A DNA stretch of 61,771 nt from an uncultured Flavobacteriaceae bacterium. GTDB lineage: Bacteria; Bacteroidota; Bacteroidia; Flavobacteriales; Flavobacteriaceae. The stretch covers positions 1 to 61,771 of the forward strand of contig CAJQQG010000060.1 of the NCBI GenBank assembly GCA_905480425.1. Reading direction: 5' to 3'. Within the stretch, counting starts at the first letter, position 1. Each line of letters starts with the position of its first letter. A program made the translations under genes and the position numbers. Below are positions 1 to 8,799 of the stretch, in pieces. Under the pieces are notes generated by a model. That model saw nothing but the letters and a program-made list of their open reading frames with translations, was not told where the DNA came from and did no database searches.

Positions 1-171
1 AATAGAAACCTTATCAAATTTTTGAGTGTACTCTTTTATAGCTTTATCACCTTTCACTTTCACTTGCTCAAAGACTTCTGCTACAACTACTTCCAAGTCC
101 GAAGAGAAAGCATTAGGACGCTCTAAAAGATGTATCCATTCTTTAGATGATGGATTAATATATTGTTTCAT
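1..171 (-). CDS. hisD: Histidinol dehydrogenase, N-terminal part (partial)
   Basis: The first 57 codons of a leftward gene that runs off the window edge. The translation begins MKQYINPSSKEWIHLLERP and continues with a segment ending GDKAIKEYTQKFDKVSI, which fits the N-terminal helical part of HisD, the NAD-dependent enzyme that oxidises L-histidinol to L-histidine in the last two steps of histidine synthesis. Its ATG shares one base with the hisG stop codon (TAATG), so the two are translationally coupled and hisG-hisD is the start of a his operon. The identification rests on this short segment and on its position directly after hisG. The zinc and NAD sites lie outside the window. Confidence 0.88.
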   Translation of the reverse strand, partial: MKQYINPSSKEWIHLLERPNAFSSDLEVVVAEVFEQVKVKGDKAIKEYTQKFDKVSI

Positions 172-1022
172 TACAATACCATTTTTTCAATTGGACATAC
201 AAGAATATCTTCAGCACCTTCTGCCTTGAGAGAATCAATAACTTCCCAAAAATCGCCTGCATTTATTACAGAATGTAACGAACTCCATCCTTCTTCTGCA
301 AGTGGTAAAATTGTTGGACTTTTTAAAACAGGTAAAATAGCACTGATAGATGCAATTTTATCATTTGGCACATTCATTAAAATATATTTAGATTTTTTTG
401 CGCGTAGAACCGACTTTATTCTAAAGCAAAGTTTCTCAATTAACTCTTTTTTAACTTCATTTAAATTAGGTGCTTGAACTAAAACCGCTTCTGAAGTGGC
501 AATCTGAATAACCTCTTTTAAGTTGTTTTTAAACAGTGTACTTCCACTAGAAACAATATCACAAATGGCATCTGCTAAACCAATATTAGGAGCTATTTCA
601 ACAGATCCGTTAATAATATGTAATCCTGCATTAATCTTATTCTTAGATAAAAATGACTTTACTGTATTTGGATAAGATGTAGCAATTTGCTTACCCTCTA
701 AATCTTCTAGACCAGAAAATGATATTCTCTTTGGCACTGCAATACAAACACGACATTTTGAAAACCCTAATTTTTCAATAATAGATAAGTCTCCACCTTT
801 TTCAACTACTAAATTTTCGCCTAAAATAGCCAAATCGACAACACCATCGCGCATATACTGAGGAATGTCTCCATTTCTTAGAAAAAACACTTCCATAGGA
901 AAATTTCTAACTGTTGTTTTTAATTGATCTTTTCCATTATCGATCGAAATACCACAGTCTTTGAGCAACCTAAGAGAATCCTGGTTTAATCTTCCTGATT
1001 TTTGAATCGCTATTCTAATCAT
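171..1022 (-). CDS. hisG: ATP phosphoribosyltransferase, long form
   Basis: Catalyses the committed step of histidine synthesis, ATP plus PRPP to phosphoribosyl-ATP, in the cytoplasm. At 283 residues it is the long form: a periplasmic-binding-protein-like catalytic part (about 1-210) plus a C-terminal ACT-like regulatory domain (about 212-283), so it should be feedback-inhibited by histidine and not need HisZ. The PRPP-binding loop is visible as DAICDIVSSGSTL at 151-163. It is the first structural gene of the his operon and overlaps hisD by one base. It lies 40 bases downstream of a hairpin with a T tract and a His-codon leader peptide, so transcription attenuation by histidyl-tRNA charging is the likely control. 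Confidence 0.97.
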   Translation of the reverse strand: MIRIAIQKSGRLNQDSLRLLKDCGISIDNGKDQLKTTVRNFPMEVFFLRNGDIPQYMRDGVVDLAILGENLVVEKGGDLSIIEKLGFSKCRVCIAVPKRISFSGLEDLEGKQIATSYPNTVKSFLSKNKINAGLHIINGSVEIAPNIGLADAICDIVSSGSTLFKNNLKEVIQIATSEAVLVQAPNLNEVKKELIEKLCFRIKSVLRAKKSKYILMNVPNDKIASISAILPVLKSPTILPLAEEGWSSLHSVINAGDFWEVIDSLKAEGAEDILVCPIEKMVL

Positions 1023-1061
1023 TTTTTCATTTTATTGTTTAAACTCTGCGAATTTTAAAAT

Positions 1062-1092
1062 AAAAAAACCCGCTTGAAATTCAAACGGGTTT
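1062..1092 (-). terminator. Attenuator hairpin of the his operon
   Basis: Read on the minus strand: AAACCCGTTTGA, a three-base loop, then TCAAGCGGGTTT followed by an unbroken T tract. The 12-bp stem has one G-T pair. It lies between the His-rich leader peptide (stop at 1118) and hisG (start 1022). This is where the terminator of a classical amino-acid attenuator belongs. The alternative antiterminator pairing was not worked out. Confidence 0.85.
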
Positions 1093-1117
1093 CTATTACT
1101 CTATATACATAGCATCA

Positions 1118-1162
1118 TTAGGACTCGTTTGAGACTTCTAAATAATGATGATGTATGTTCAT
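1118..1162 (-). CDS. his operon leader peptide (3 consecutive His codons)
   Basis: A 14-codon reading frame, MNIHHHYLEVSNES then TAA, upstream of the his attenuator hairpin. Three consecutive CAT codons would stall the ribosome when charged histidyl-tRNA is scarce and so choose between terminator and antiterminator. An in-frame ATG at 1171 would extend the peptide to MKLMNIHHHYLEVSNES. A TAnnTTTG promoter box at 1177-1184 puts the transcript start close to 1171, so the inner ATG at 1162 is favoured. The His run, the following hairpin with T tract, and hisG next in line make this a strong call despite its size. Confidence 0.8.
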   Translation of the reverse strand: MNIHHHYLEVSNES

Positions 1163-1176
1163 TAATTTCATGGACA

Positions 1177-1184
1177 CAAATGTA
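1177..1184 (-). promoter_or_regulatory. Probable -7 promoter box of the his operon
   Basis: TACATTTG on the minus strand matches the Bacteroidota -7 consensus TAnnTTTG. It sits just before the leader peptide. No clear TTG was seen at the expected -33 distance. Confidence 0.5.
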
Positions 1185-1209
1185 TTGAAAATTATTTTAA
1201 TTTTCTAAC

Positions 1210-2028
1210 CTATTGATTTCCTAAAATAATTGGAAGACCTCCCTTACCACTTCCAATCACGATTACCTTAGAATTTGGAGATTCTGAAAGCTTGATAGTC
1301 GCTTCAATTCCTTTTTCTCTTAGAATTTTATCTGTTAATGAAGCACTCAAAATACGGTTAGCGGTTGCCTTACCTTCTGCATCAATTCTTTGACGCTCTG
1401 CCTCTTGTGTTGCTTTTTCAATACGGAATTCATATTCCAAAGCCTCTTGTTCTTGGTTTAACTTACGTTCAATCGCTTCACGAATGGCTATTGGTAAAGT
1501 CACATCACGAACTAAAACTGCATTTAATTGTACATATTGACCTTCAACTACTTTTTTAGTTTCTTCAAAAATTTCATTTTGAATAGCATCACGTTTTGTA
1601 GAATATAATTGTTCTGGTGTATATCGTCCAACAACACTTCTCGCTACAGCTCTAATTTGAGGAATAATAATGATATTTAGGTAATTGACTCCTTTTGTTT
1701 GGTGTAGTTTCCCTAATTCCGCAATAGTAGGCTGGTATAATACAGATATATCTAGACTAATTTCCAAGCCATTTGAAGAAAGTACTTGCATTTTACTTTC
1801 AAATACTTCTTGTTGCTTTACATTGTATATGTAAACTTTATTCCATGGCGCTATAATATGGAATCCTTCTCCTAATGGTGGCTCATCAGTAACAACTCCT
1901 CCACTAAAGGTTTTAAATAAAACACCAGCTTCTCCATAACCAATATTTATAGAAGATTTGGAGATAAAAATAAGTAGGACAACGACTAATAATATAATCG
2001 GTAATCCAATTTTAGGTAATTTTTGCAT
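1210..2028 (-). CDS. Prohibitin-like SPFH/band 7 membrane protein
   Basis: A 272-residue membrane-anchored scaffold protein. A single hydrophobic segment at about 8-24 is followed by an SPFH domain (about 28-200) and a charged, probably coiled-coil stretch rich in Glu, Arg and Ala (about 185-235). The pattern matches prohibitin-family proteins, which form large rings or microdomains in the membrane and often modulate the protease FtsH. It follows fabG by 14 bases on the same strand and is the last gene of the leftward envelope/lipid block, with the his leader just beyond it. A specific partner cannot be read from the sequence. HflC- or HflK-type is the alternative, but no partner gene is adjacent. 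Confidence 0.88.
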   Translation of the reverse strand: MQKLPKIGLPIILLVVVLLIFISKSSINIGYGEAGVLFKTFSGGVVTDEPPLGEGFHIIAPWNKVYIYNVKQQEVFESKMQVLSSNGLEISLDISVLYQPTIAELGKLHQTKGVNYLNIIIIPQIRAVARSVVGRYTPEQLYSTKRDAIQNEIFEETKKVVEGQYVQLNAVLVRDVTLPIAIREAIERKLNQEQEALEYEFRIEKATQEAERQRIDAEGKATANRILSASLTDKILREKGIEATIKLSESPNSKVIVIGSGKGGLPIILGNQ

Positions 2029-2042
2029 AATTTAAAATTTAA

Positions 2043-2789
2043 TTAAGTTAACATTCCTCCATCTACATGGAGCACTTGCCCAGTTATATAACTGGATAAA
2101 TCAGAAGCCAAAAACATACAGGCATTGGCAACATCTTCAGGCCGTCCTCCTCTTTTAAGAGGAATTCCATCGCGCCATCCTTGGACTATGTCCTCAGATA
2201 GCTTGTCTGTCATTTCAGTCTCAATAAAACCAGGGGCAATAACATTAGATCTAATGTTTCGTGATCCTAATTCTAAGGCAACTGATTTAGAAAAGCCTAT
2301 CATTCCCGCTTTTGAAGCGGCATAATTTGATTGACCAGCATTTCCTTTTACTCCAACCACAGAACTCATATGAATAAGTGATCCATGACGTTGTTTTAAA
2401 AAAGTGCGTTGAATAGCTTTTGTCATATTAAAGATAGATTTAAGATTAATTTCAATTACTTGATCAAAATCTTCTTCACTCATACGCATCAATAAATTAT
2501 CTTTTGTAATACCAGCATTATTCACTAGAATATCTAAGCTTCCAAAGTCAACTAAAACTTCTTCTACTAACTTTTGTGCATCGTTATAATTTGCAGCATT
2601 GCTTTTATATCCTTTTACTTTTACTTCTTCACTACTTAATTCAGCCACAAGATCATCTGCAGCCTCTTTGTTACTATTAAAAGTAAAGGCAACAGCACAA
2701 CCGTTTTCGACAAATATTTTAGCAATTCCACGACCAATACCACGACTTGCTCCTGTAATAATTGCAGTTTTACCAATTAATAATTTCAT
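2043..2789 (-). CDS. fabG: 3-oxoacyl-[acyl-carrier-protein] reductase
   Basis: A 248-residue short-chain dehydrogenase that reduces 3-ketoacyl-ACP with NADPH in type II fatty acid synthesis. The Rossmann glycine motif TGASRGIG is at 12-19, NNAG at 90-93, and the catalytic Ser143, Tyr156 and Lys160 are spaced as in E. coli FabG. The C-terminal GQVLHVDGG stretch is also typical of the family. It sits downstream of sucD in a leftward block otherwise devoted to lipid A, which shares its acyl-ACP supply. Related SDRs act on other substrates, but the FabG-specific loop around the active site supports this call. Confidence 0.95.
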   Translation of the reverse strand: MKLLIGKTAIITGASRGIGRGIAKIFVENGCAVAFTFNSNKEAADDLVAELSSEEVKVKGYKSNAANYNDAQKLVEEVLVDFGSLDILVNNAGITKDNLLMRMSEEDFDQVIEINLKSIFNMTKAIQRTFLKQRHGSLIHMSSVVGVKGNAGQSNYAASKAGMIGFSKSVALELGSRNIRSNVIAPGFIETEMTDKLSEDIVQGWRDGIPLKRGGRPEDVANACMFLASDLSSYITGQVLHVDGGMLT

Positions 2790-2822
2790 TTTTAACTTTT
2801 TTATTGATTTAGCTTTAAAAAA

Positions 2823-3695
2823 CTAGGCTAATACTTCAGCAACTTTTGCTCCAATTTGAGCAGGAGAATCTACCACATAAATCCCACATTCACGCATAAT
2901 CTCTTTTTTAGCTTCAGCAGTATCTTCACTTCCTCCAACAATGGCACCAGCATGCCCCATTGTTCTACCTTTTGGTGCGGTTTCTCCTGCTATAAATCCA
3001 ATAACAGGTTTCTTGTTTCCGGTTGATTTGATCCATTTGGCTGCATCTGCTTCTAATTGACCTCCTATTTCACCAATCATAACTATACAATCAGTTTCTG
3101 GATCGTTCATAAACAACTCAACAGCATCTTTAGTGGTTGTCCCTATAATTGGATCTCCACCTATACCAATGGCAGTAGAGATTCCTAATCCCTGTGCAAC
3201 TACCTGATCCGAAGCTTCATATGTTAATGTTCCAGATTTTGAAACAATGCCTACATTTCCTTTTTTAAATACAAATCCAGGCATAATTCCCACTTTTGCT
3301 TCTCCAGGAGTAATGACACCTGGACAGTTAGGTCCTATTAATGTAGCTCCTTGGTTTTTAACATAAGCATAGGCTTTTGTCATGTCATTTATAGGAATTC
3401 CTTCTGTAATAGCAATGATTACTTTAATTCCTGCTTCAGTAGCCTCCATAATTGCATCTGCAGCAAATGCTGGAGGAACAAATATGATCGATGTGTCAGC
3501 TTGAGCAACCTTTACAGCTTCTGCTACACTATTAAAAACAGGCTTATCTAAATGTATTTGTCCTCCTTTTCCTGGGGTTACTCCTCCCACAATATTAGTT
3601 CCATATTCAATCATCTGGGTAGAGTGAAAAGTACCTTCACTGCCCGTAAATCCTTGTACGATTATTTTTGAATTTGTATTTACAAGTACACTCAT
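2823..3695 (-). CDS. sucD: Succinyl-CoA synthetase (ligase), alpha subunit
   Basis: Alpha subunit (290 residues) of the TCA-cycle enzyme that converts succinyl-CoA to succinate with substrate-level phosphorylation. The CoA-binding Rossmann domain occupies about 1-130 and includes [10 protein letters not shown] and NCPG at 123-126. The phosphohistidine is His248 in GHAGAIVGG. The partner sucC is not next to it, which is common in flavobacteria, where sucD often travels with the lpx-efp cluster. It is separated from efp by 36 bases and from fabG by 33, so co-transcription is plausible. Confidence 0.97.
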   Translation of the reverse strand: MSVLVNTNSKIIVQGFTGSEGTFHSTQMIEYGTNIVGGVTPGKGGQIHLDKPVFNSVAEAVKVAQADTSIIFVPPAFAADAIMEATEAGIKVIIAITEGIPINDMTKAYAYVKNQGATLIGPNCPGVITPGEAKVGIMPGFVFKKGNVGIVSKSGTLTYEASDQVVAQGLGISTAIGIGGDPIIGTTTKDAVELFMNDPETDCIVMIGEIGGQLEADAAKWIKSTGNKKPVIGFIAGETAPKGRTMGHAGAIVGGSEDTAEAKKEIMRECGIYVVDSPAQIGAKVAEVLA

Positions 3696-3731
3696 TTTAT
3701 TTCTGGTTGTTACAATTAATTTATAATAATA

Positions 3732-4298
3732 TTATTCTTTTACTCGCTCTATATAGCTACTCTTTTCGGTATCAACCTTGATTTTATCACCTTCGTTAAT
3801 GAATAACGGAACGTTTATTGACGCTCCCGTCTCAACAGTTGCTGGTTTTGTAGCATTTGTAGCTGTATTTCCTTTAACTCCTGGTTCAGTATGAGTAATT
3901 TCCAAAACAACACTAGCAGGCATGTCAGCTGATAATGGCATTCCATCTTCAGAGTTTATTGAAATAGAAACCATCTCACCTTCTTTTAATAATTGTGGAG
4001 AATCTAAAATAGATTTCTCAATACTTATCTGGTTATAGTCATCTGTATTCATGAAATGATACTGAGTATCTTCATTATATAAAAATTGATATTTTTGTGT
4101 TTCGACGCGAATATCTTCAATTTTATTACCTGCAGAAAAAGTGTTGTCTAGAACTTTTCCAGAGGTAACACTTCTTAGCTTTGTTCTAACAAATGCTGGT
4201 CCCTTACCAGGTTTTACATGTAAAAACTCAATAATTTTATAAATATCATTGTTGTACTTAATACATAACCCTTTTCTAATATCTGATGTAGATGCCAT
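3732..4298 (-). CDS. efp: Elongation factor P
   Basis: A 188-residue translation factor that rescues ribosomes stalled at polyproline runs by entering between the P and E sites. The N-terminal KOW-like domain carries the conserved loop KPGKGPA at 29-35. Lys32 at its tip is the residue that is modified in many bacteria. No EpmA/EpmB-type or EarP modification gene is visible in this window, so its modification state is unknown. The gene lies between lpxA and sucD with short gaps (17 and 36 bases) and is probably part of the lpx operon, a conserved flavobacterial arrangement. Confidence 0.97.
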   Translation of the reverse strand: MASTSDIRKGLCIKYNNDIYKIIEFLHVKPGKGPAFVRTKLRSVTSGKVLDNTFSAGNKIEDIRVETQKYQFLYNEDTQYHFMNTDDYNQISIEKSILDSPQLLKEGEMVSISINSEDGMPLSADMPASVVLEITHTEPGVKGNTATNATKPATVETGASINVPLFINEGDKIKVDTEKSSYIERVKE

Positions 4299-4315
4299 AG
4301 TTATAAATTATATTT

Positions 4316-5092
4316 TTAATTGTATCCTTTCATTAATCCCCGTTTAGAATTCAATACAAATTGTAATATATCATCACGCTCTTTGGTGGCTTTGATTTCT
4401 GCTTCAATGATTGGTATTGCTTGAGAAATATTATTATTTTGTTGAAAGAGGATTCTATATATATTCTGGATTTCTTGCACTTTTTCACTGCTAAATCCAT
4501 TTCTATTTAAGCCAATAGAATTTACACCAATAAATGATAATGGTTCTTTTGCAGCTTTCACAAAAGGGGGTACATCCTTTCGAACTTTTGAGCCACCAGA
4601 AATAAATGCATAATCTCCAATTGAGCAAAATTGATGAATTGCTGTCAAACCTGATAAAACAACATAATTTCCAATTTTTATATGTCCTGCTAGAGTGCTA
4701 TTATTTGAAAGAATGCAGTAATCACCTATAATACAATCATGTGCAATATGAGAATAAGCCATTATAAGACAATTGTTTCCGATTTTTGTTTCTCCATTAC
4801 TAGACGTGCCTCGATTAATAGTAACACACTCACGAATGGTAGTCTTGTCTCCTATTATTGCTAATGAATCTTCACCATCAAATTTCAAATCCTGTGGAAC
4901 TGCACTAATGACAGCTCCTGGAAAAATTTTACATTGTTTCCCTATGCGCGCTCCCTCCATAATTGTTACATTAGGACCAATCCAAGTTCCCTCTCCTATA
5001 ACGACATTTTTATCAATGGTGCTAAAAGGATCTACAATTACATTTTTTGCTACTTGAGCCTCAGGGTGAATAAAAGAAAGGGGTTGAATCAT
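4316..5092 (-). CDS. lpxA: UDP-N-acetylglucosamine acyltransferase
   Basis: First enzyme of lipid A synthesis: transfers 3-hydroxyacyl from ACP to UDP-GlcNAc. The 258 residues consist of a left-handed beta-helix of hexapeptide repeats (about 5-190) and a helical C-terminus. The catalytic histidine is His118 in HIAHDC, aligning with His125 of E. coli LpxA. It starts 3 bases after the stop of lpxC-fabZ, so the genes are in one operon, and is followed by efp. Confidence 0.97.
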   Translation of the reverse strand: MIQPLSFIHPEAQVAKNVIVDPFSTIDKNVVIGEGTWIGPNVTIMEGARIGKQCKIFPGAVISAVPQDLKFDGEDSLAIIGDKTTIRECVTINRGTSSNGETKIGNNCLIMAYSHIAHDCIIGDYCILSNNSTLAGHIKIGNYVVLSGLTAIHQFCSIGDYAFISGGSKVRKDVPPFVKAAKEPLSFIGVNSIGLNRNGFSSEKVQEIQNIYRILFQQNNNISQAIPIIEAEIKATKERDDILQFVLNSKRGLMKGYN

Positions 5093-5095
5093 GAA

Positions 5096-6508
5096 TTATT
5101 CTTTTGTTGTATCTCGTTTTGAAATTTGCGCCATTAGATCACCTTCGCTAACAAGTTGATTATTAACAAAGGCTTGGCCTCTCATATTACAAATTCCACG
5201 TCTAATCGGAGTAATCAATTCTAATTTAAATATCAAAGTGTCTCCAGGATAAACAGGTCGTTTAAATTTAACATTATCTATTTTCATAAAAAATGTTAAA
5301 TAGTTTTCTGGATCTGGAACGGTGTTTAAAACTAAAACACCACCGGCCTGAGCCATTGCTTCAATTTGAAGAACTCCTGGCATTACAGGAGCTCCAGGGA
5401 AATGTCCTTGAAAAAAAGGCTCATTCATTGTCACGTTTTTCATTCCAACGACATGGCTTTCTGATAATTCTAATATTTTATCAACCAATAAAAATGGAGG
5501 TCGATGTGGTAACATATCCATGATTTGAACCACATTCATTAGAGGAGGTTGATTTAAATCTACAAGAGGTGCATTTGATTTACGATTAATTTTAATTAAA
5601 CCAGAAATGTGTTTGGCAAAATCAGTATTTATTTTGTGTCCTGGTTTAGTAGCTATAATCTGTCCTTTAAAAGGGATACCAATTAAGGCCAAATCTCCAA
5701 CAACATCTAATAACTTATGTCTTGCTGCTTCATTAGGATGATGAAGGGTTAAGTTATCTAAAATACCATTAGACTTTACAGTTATTTTTTCTTTTTGAAA
5801 TGCTTTTTTCAATCGATCCATATTACTTTCAGCAATTGGCTTATCAACATAGATAATAGCATTATTTAGATCACCGCCCTTTATAAGTCCATGTTCTAAC
5901 AACATTTCTAATTCATGTAAAAAACTAAAAGTTCTAGAAGAAGCTATTTCATCAGAAAAATTTTCAATTTTATCTAAAGTAGCATTTTGTGACCCTAAAA
6001 CTTTGGTGTTGAAATCAATCATAACTGTGTAAGAAGTTTCTTCTGAGGGTAATAACATGATTTCACTTCCTGTTTCTTCATCTGAAATTTTAATGATTTC
6101 TTCAACAACAAAAATTTCTTGTTTTTCATTTTGCTCTTCGAGACCTGCCGACTCTAATGCTTCAATGAAGTGTTTTGAAGAACCGTCCATAATAGGGATC
6201 TCAGTTCTATTAATTTCAATGAGGCAATTATTAACAGACATGCCTACTAAGGCTGCAAGTAAATGTTCACAGGTTTGGATTTCTACTCCATCTTTTTCTA
6301 AAGTGGTGCCTCTATCTGTTTTTGAAACGAAATTTGAAGTTGCCGGTATCTCAACTGGAGGATCTAAATCTGTTCTAAGGAAAACAAAACCTGAATTGGG
6401 GGGTGCTGGCTTTAAATTTAATTCAACTTTTTGACCTGAATGAAGGCCAATTCCATCTAACCTTACTGATTTTGCTAATGTTTTTTGTTGTGTTGAATGT
6501 TTTATCAT
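5096..6508 (-). CDS. lpxC/fabZ: Bifunctional UDP-3-O-acyl-GlcNAc deacetylase / 3-hydroxyacyl-ACP dehydratase
   Basis: A 470-residue fusion. Residues about 1-305 are LpxC, the zinc deacetylase committing the cell to lipid A; probable zinc ligands are His82 (in EHLLAALVG), His264 and Asp268 (in RHKLLDVVGDL). Residues about 325-470 are FabZ, a hot-dog-fold dehydratase of fatty acid elongation, with LPHRPPFLLVD at 333-343 and catalytic His369/Glu383 in GHFPGAPVMPGVLQIEA. The linker runs from about 306 to 324. The fusion is characteristic of Bacteroidota and ties two enzymes that compete for 3-hydroxyacyl-ACP. It is 4 bases from lpxD and 3 from lpxA, hence one operon. Confidence 0.97.
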   Translation of the reverse strand: MIKHSTQQKTLAKSVRLDGIGLHSGQKVELNLKPAPPNSGFVFLRTDLDPPVEIPATSNFVSKTDRGTTLEKDGVEIQTCEHLLAALVGMSVNNCLIEINRTEIPIMDGSSKHFIEALESAGLEEQNEKQEIFVVEEIIKISDEETGSEIMLLPSEETSYTVMIDFNTKVLGSQNATLDKIENFSDEIASSRTFSFLHELEMLLEHGLIKGGDLNNAIIYVDKPIAESNMDRLKKAFQKEKITVKSNGILDNLTLHHPNEAARHKLLDVVGDLALIGIPFKGQIIATKPGHKINTDFAKHISGLIKINRKSNAPLVDLNQPPLMNVVQIMDMLPHRPPFLLVDKILELSESHVVGMKNVTMNEPFFQGHFPGAPVMPGVLQIEAMAQAGGVLVLNTVPDPENYLTFFMKIDNVKFKRPVYPGDTLIFKLELITPIRRGICNMRGQAFVNNQLVSEGDLMAQISKRDTTKE

Positions 6509-6512
6509 GGTC

Positions 6513-7526
6513 TTATTTTTTTTCTAATTTTCGAAGACGTGCTTCTATACTAGGAAATTGTTTAAACAAAGAATATGATTTATAATAAGATTTAAAATTC
6601 ATAGTAGGGTTTCCTTGAACTACTTTTCCATTTGAAATGTTTTTCGTAACTCCTGATTTTCCTTGAATTTGAAGATCATTCCCTAGGGTTAGATGGCCAG
6701 CAATTCCTACTTGACCTCCAATAATACAACGAGCACCGATTTTAGTTGAGCCTGCCACTCCAGATTGAGCAGCAATAACAGTATGTTCTCCAATTTCAAC
6801 ATTGTGGGCGATTTGAACCATATTATCTAATTTTACTCCCTCATGTAGAATAGTTTCTCCTAAGGTAGCGCGATCAATAGTAGAGTTAGCTCCAATTTCA
6901 ATATTATTTTTTAGCACTACTTTTCCTAATTGTGGAATTTTTAAATATGCCCCTGAAGATTGAGGTGCAAATCCAAATCCATCAGAACCAATTACAACCC
7001 CACTTTGAATAATACAGGATGAACCAACTTCTGATTCATCGAGAATACTTACACGTGGATATACTTTTGTATTTTTCGCAATATAAACTTGATCACCAAT
7101 TACACAATTGGAACCAATTTGAACTCCTGACTCAATGGTGCTTTCGCCAATTACGGTATTTGCTCCAACAAAGATACCCTCACCTAATTTAGCCAAAGGA
7201 CTAATTACAGCAGAAGTATGGATTCCCGTTTTGATATTCTCTGTATTTTTTTCTTCATCTAAAAGAAGGTTTGTGAAAACAGCATATGGATCCTCAACTC
7301 TAATTAAAGTGCACTCAATTGGAGTTTCGGGTATAAATTCTTTCCGAACGATAACAGCAGAAGCCTTTGTGGTGTATATAAACTTAGTATATTTTTCGTT
7401 ACCTAAAAAAGTAATAGATCCTGATTTAGCAGTCTCAATTTTACCTAGTTGATTGATTGTAACTTCAGCATTACCCTCAATAGAACCTTTGAATTTTGTA
7501 GCTATCTCTTTCAGAGTTAAATTCAT
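6513..7526 (-). CDS. lpxD: UDP-3-O-(3-hydroxyacyl)glucosamine N-acyltransferase
   Basis: Third step of lipid A synthesis: N-acylation of the deacetylated sugar. The 337-residue protein has an N-terminal uridine-binding domain (about 1-100), a hexapeptide-repeat beta-helix (about 105-300), and a short helical tail. The active-site histidine lies in QIAHNVEIG. The gene follows the HD-domain hydrolase by 17 bases and precedes lpxC-fabZ by 4, so lpxD-lpxC/fabZ-lpxA-efp reads as one transcription unit. Confidence 0.97.
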   Translation of the reverse strand: MNLTLKEIATKFKGSIEGNAEVTINQLGKIETAKSGSITFLGNEKYTKFIYTTKASAVIVRKEFIPETPIECTLIRVEDPYAVFTNLLLDEEKNTENIKTGIHTSAVISPLAKLGEGIFVGANTVIGESTIESGVQIGSNCVIGDQVYIAKNTKVYPRVSILDESEVGSSCIIQSGVVIGSDGFGFAPQSSGAYLKIPQLGKVVLKNNIEIGANSTIDRATLGETILHEGVKLDNMVQIAHNVEIGEHTVIAAQSGVAGSTKIGARCIIGGQVGIAGHLTLGNDLQIQGKSGVTKNISNGKVVQGNPTMNFKSYYKSYSLFKQFPSIEARLRKLEKK

Positions 7527-7543
7527 TCGGCAAAAATAAGAAT

Positions 7544-8767
7544 TTATAAGGAACTAATCCTCTTAGGGTAGCATAAATAATATTTGTGAAACGGTGTCGA
7601 GAACTGTTTAAAATCAAGATAATTAATAAGTGATTCAAGAGGAACTATTTCACCTGATTTTTTTTTTAATAAAATTTTGGTGTGGTCAGCATTATACATT
7701 TGGTTAGATATATCCCCGGTAAAGACAAAATAATTGAGATCATTCGAAGACGTTGATGAAATCAATTTTTTCTTCAATTTTTTTATTTCAGAAACATTAA
7801 AAGGATTTTCCTGAATTTCAATTTTAGGCAATTCTCTCTGAATTATTTGGGTTGATAATTTTCTTAACACAATGTCTTCATGAGTCATCCAAGATTTAAG
7901 CAAGAATAAAATATCAGTATTATCAAGTTTTAAATAATGATCTAAAATATCGTTTTTTAATTTTGTTAATTTTGAAAAATTGAAAAAAGGAAATAAAATA
8001 TGAGAAGGATCTATTATATAATTACCAGATTCAATTAATGTTCTAAAACGAATTAATACTTTTACAAGAACTAATTCTGCCACTAAGCTTGTTTTATGAA
8101 GATATACTTGCCAGTACATCAATCGTCTTGCTAAGAGAAACTTTTCTAAAGAATGAATCCCTTTACTTTCAAAAACTAATTGATCATTCTCTACATTCAT
8201 TACTGATAAAATTCTATCTGTGTTTATATTTCCTTCAGTCACTCCAGTATAAAAACTATCTCTTTTCAAATAATCTAAACGATCAACATCTACTTGGCCT
8301 GAGACTAATTGGTGCATAAACCCTCTAGAGTATTTATTTGTGAATATCCTCAAGGCTAAATTCAATGCTCCTTTAAATTCTTCATTTAAAAGCTTAATAA
8401 TACGAATTGACAATTCTTCATGATTAACGCCAGAAAGAAGTATTTTTTCAGTAGCATGAGAAAAAGGACCATGTCCGATATCATGCAATAAAATAGCAAT
8501 TTGCATGGCCTCTTGTTCTTCTTTAGAAATTGAGATTCCTTTTTTAAGTAATACATTAATTGCTTTTTGCATGACATGCATTGCACCAATTGCATGTTCA
8601 AAACGAGTGTGGTGCGCTCCTGGGTAAACTAAACTAGAGAGTCCCATTTGGGATATGTGTCTTAGCCTTTGAAAATAAGGATGGTTAATTAGTTCTAAAA
8701 TCAAATCTGATTCTATGGCAATAAATCCATAAATTGGATCGTTAAATAAAGGGTGGTTGATTTGCAA
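7544..8767 (-). CDS. HD-domain phosphohydrolase (dGTPase/YdhJ-like)
   Basis: A 407-residue cytoplasmic metal-dependent hydrolase. His58 (in RFEHAIGAMH) and His95-Asp96 (in LLHDIGHGPFSHA) form the HD metal site, with a later VDVDRLDYL segment completing it. Relatives hydrolyse dNTPs or other nucleotides; the actual substrate is unknown here. The start is TTG: no ATG or GTG exists upstream in frame, and a TATATTTG promoter box (8788-8795) lies only about 20 bases before it, so the transcript leader is very short. It heads the lpx operon and is divergent from porX, 32 bases away, a conserved flavobacterial neighbourhood. Confidence 0.9.
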   Translation of the reverse strand: MQINHPLFNDPIYGFIAIESDLILELINHPYFQRLRHISQMGLSSLVYPGAHHTRFEHAIGAMHVMQKAINVLLKKGISISKEEQEAMQIAILLHDIGHGPFSHATEKILLSGVNHEELSIRIIKLLNEEFKGALNLALRIFTNKYSRGFMHQLVSGQVDVDRLDYLKRDSFYTGVTEGNINTDRILSVMNVENDQLVFESKGIHSLEKFLLARRLMYWQVYLHKTSLVAELVLVKVLIRFRTLIESGNYIIDPSHILFPFFNFSKLTKLKNDILDHYLKLDNTDILFLLKSWMTHEDIVLRKLSTQIIQRELPKIEIQENPFNVSEIKKLKKKLISSTSSNDLNYFVFTGDISNQMYNADHTKILLKKKSGEIVPLESLINYLDFKQFSTPFHKYYLCYPKRISSL

Positions 8768-8787
8768 GCGGCTATTAATTTTTTAAA

Positions 8788-8795
8788 CAAATATA
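8788..8795 (-). promoter_or_regulatory. -7 promoter box for the HD-hydrolase/lpx operon
   Basis: TATATTTG on the minus strand fits TAnnTTTG exactly. It lies 5 bases from the porX start codon (8800) on the other strand, so the two promoters must overlap. Confidence 0.55.
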
Positions 8796-8799
8796 ACAA

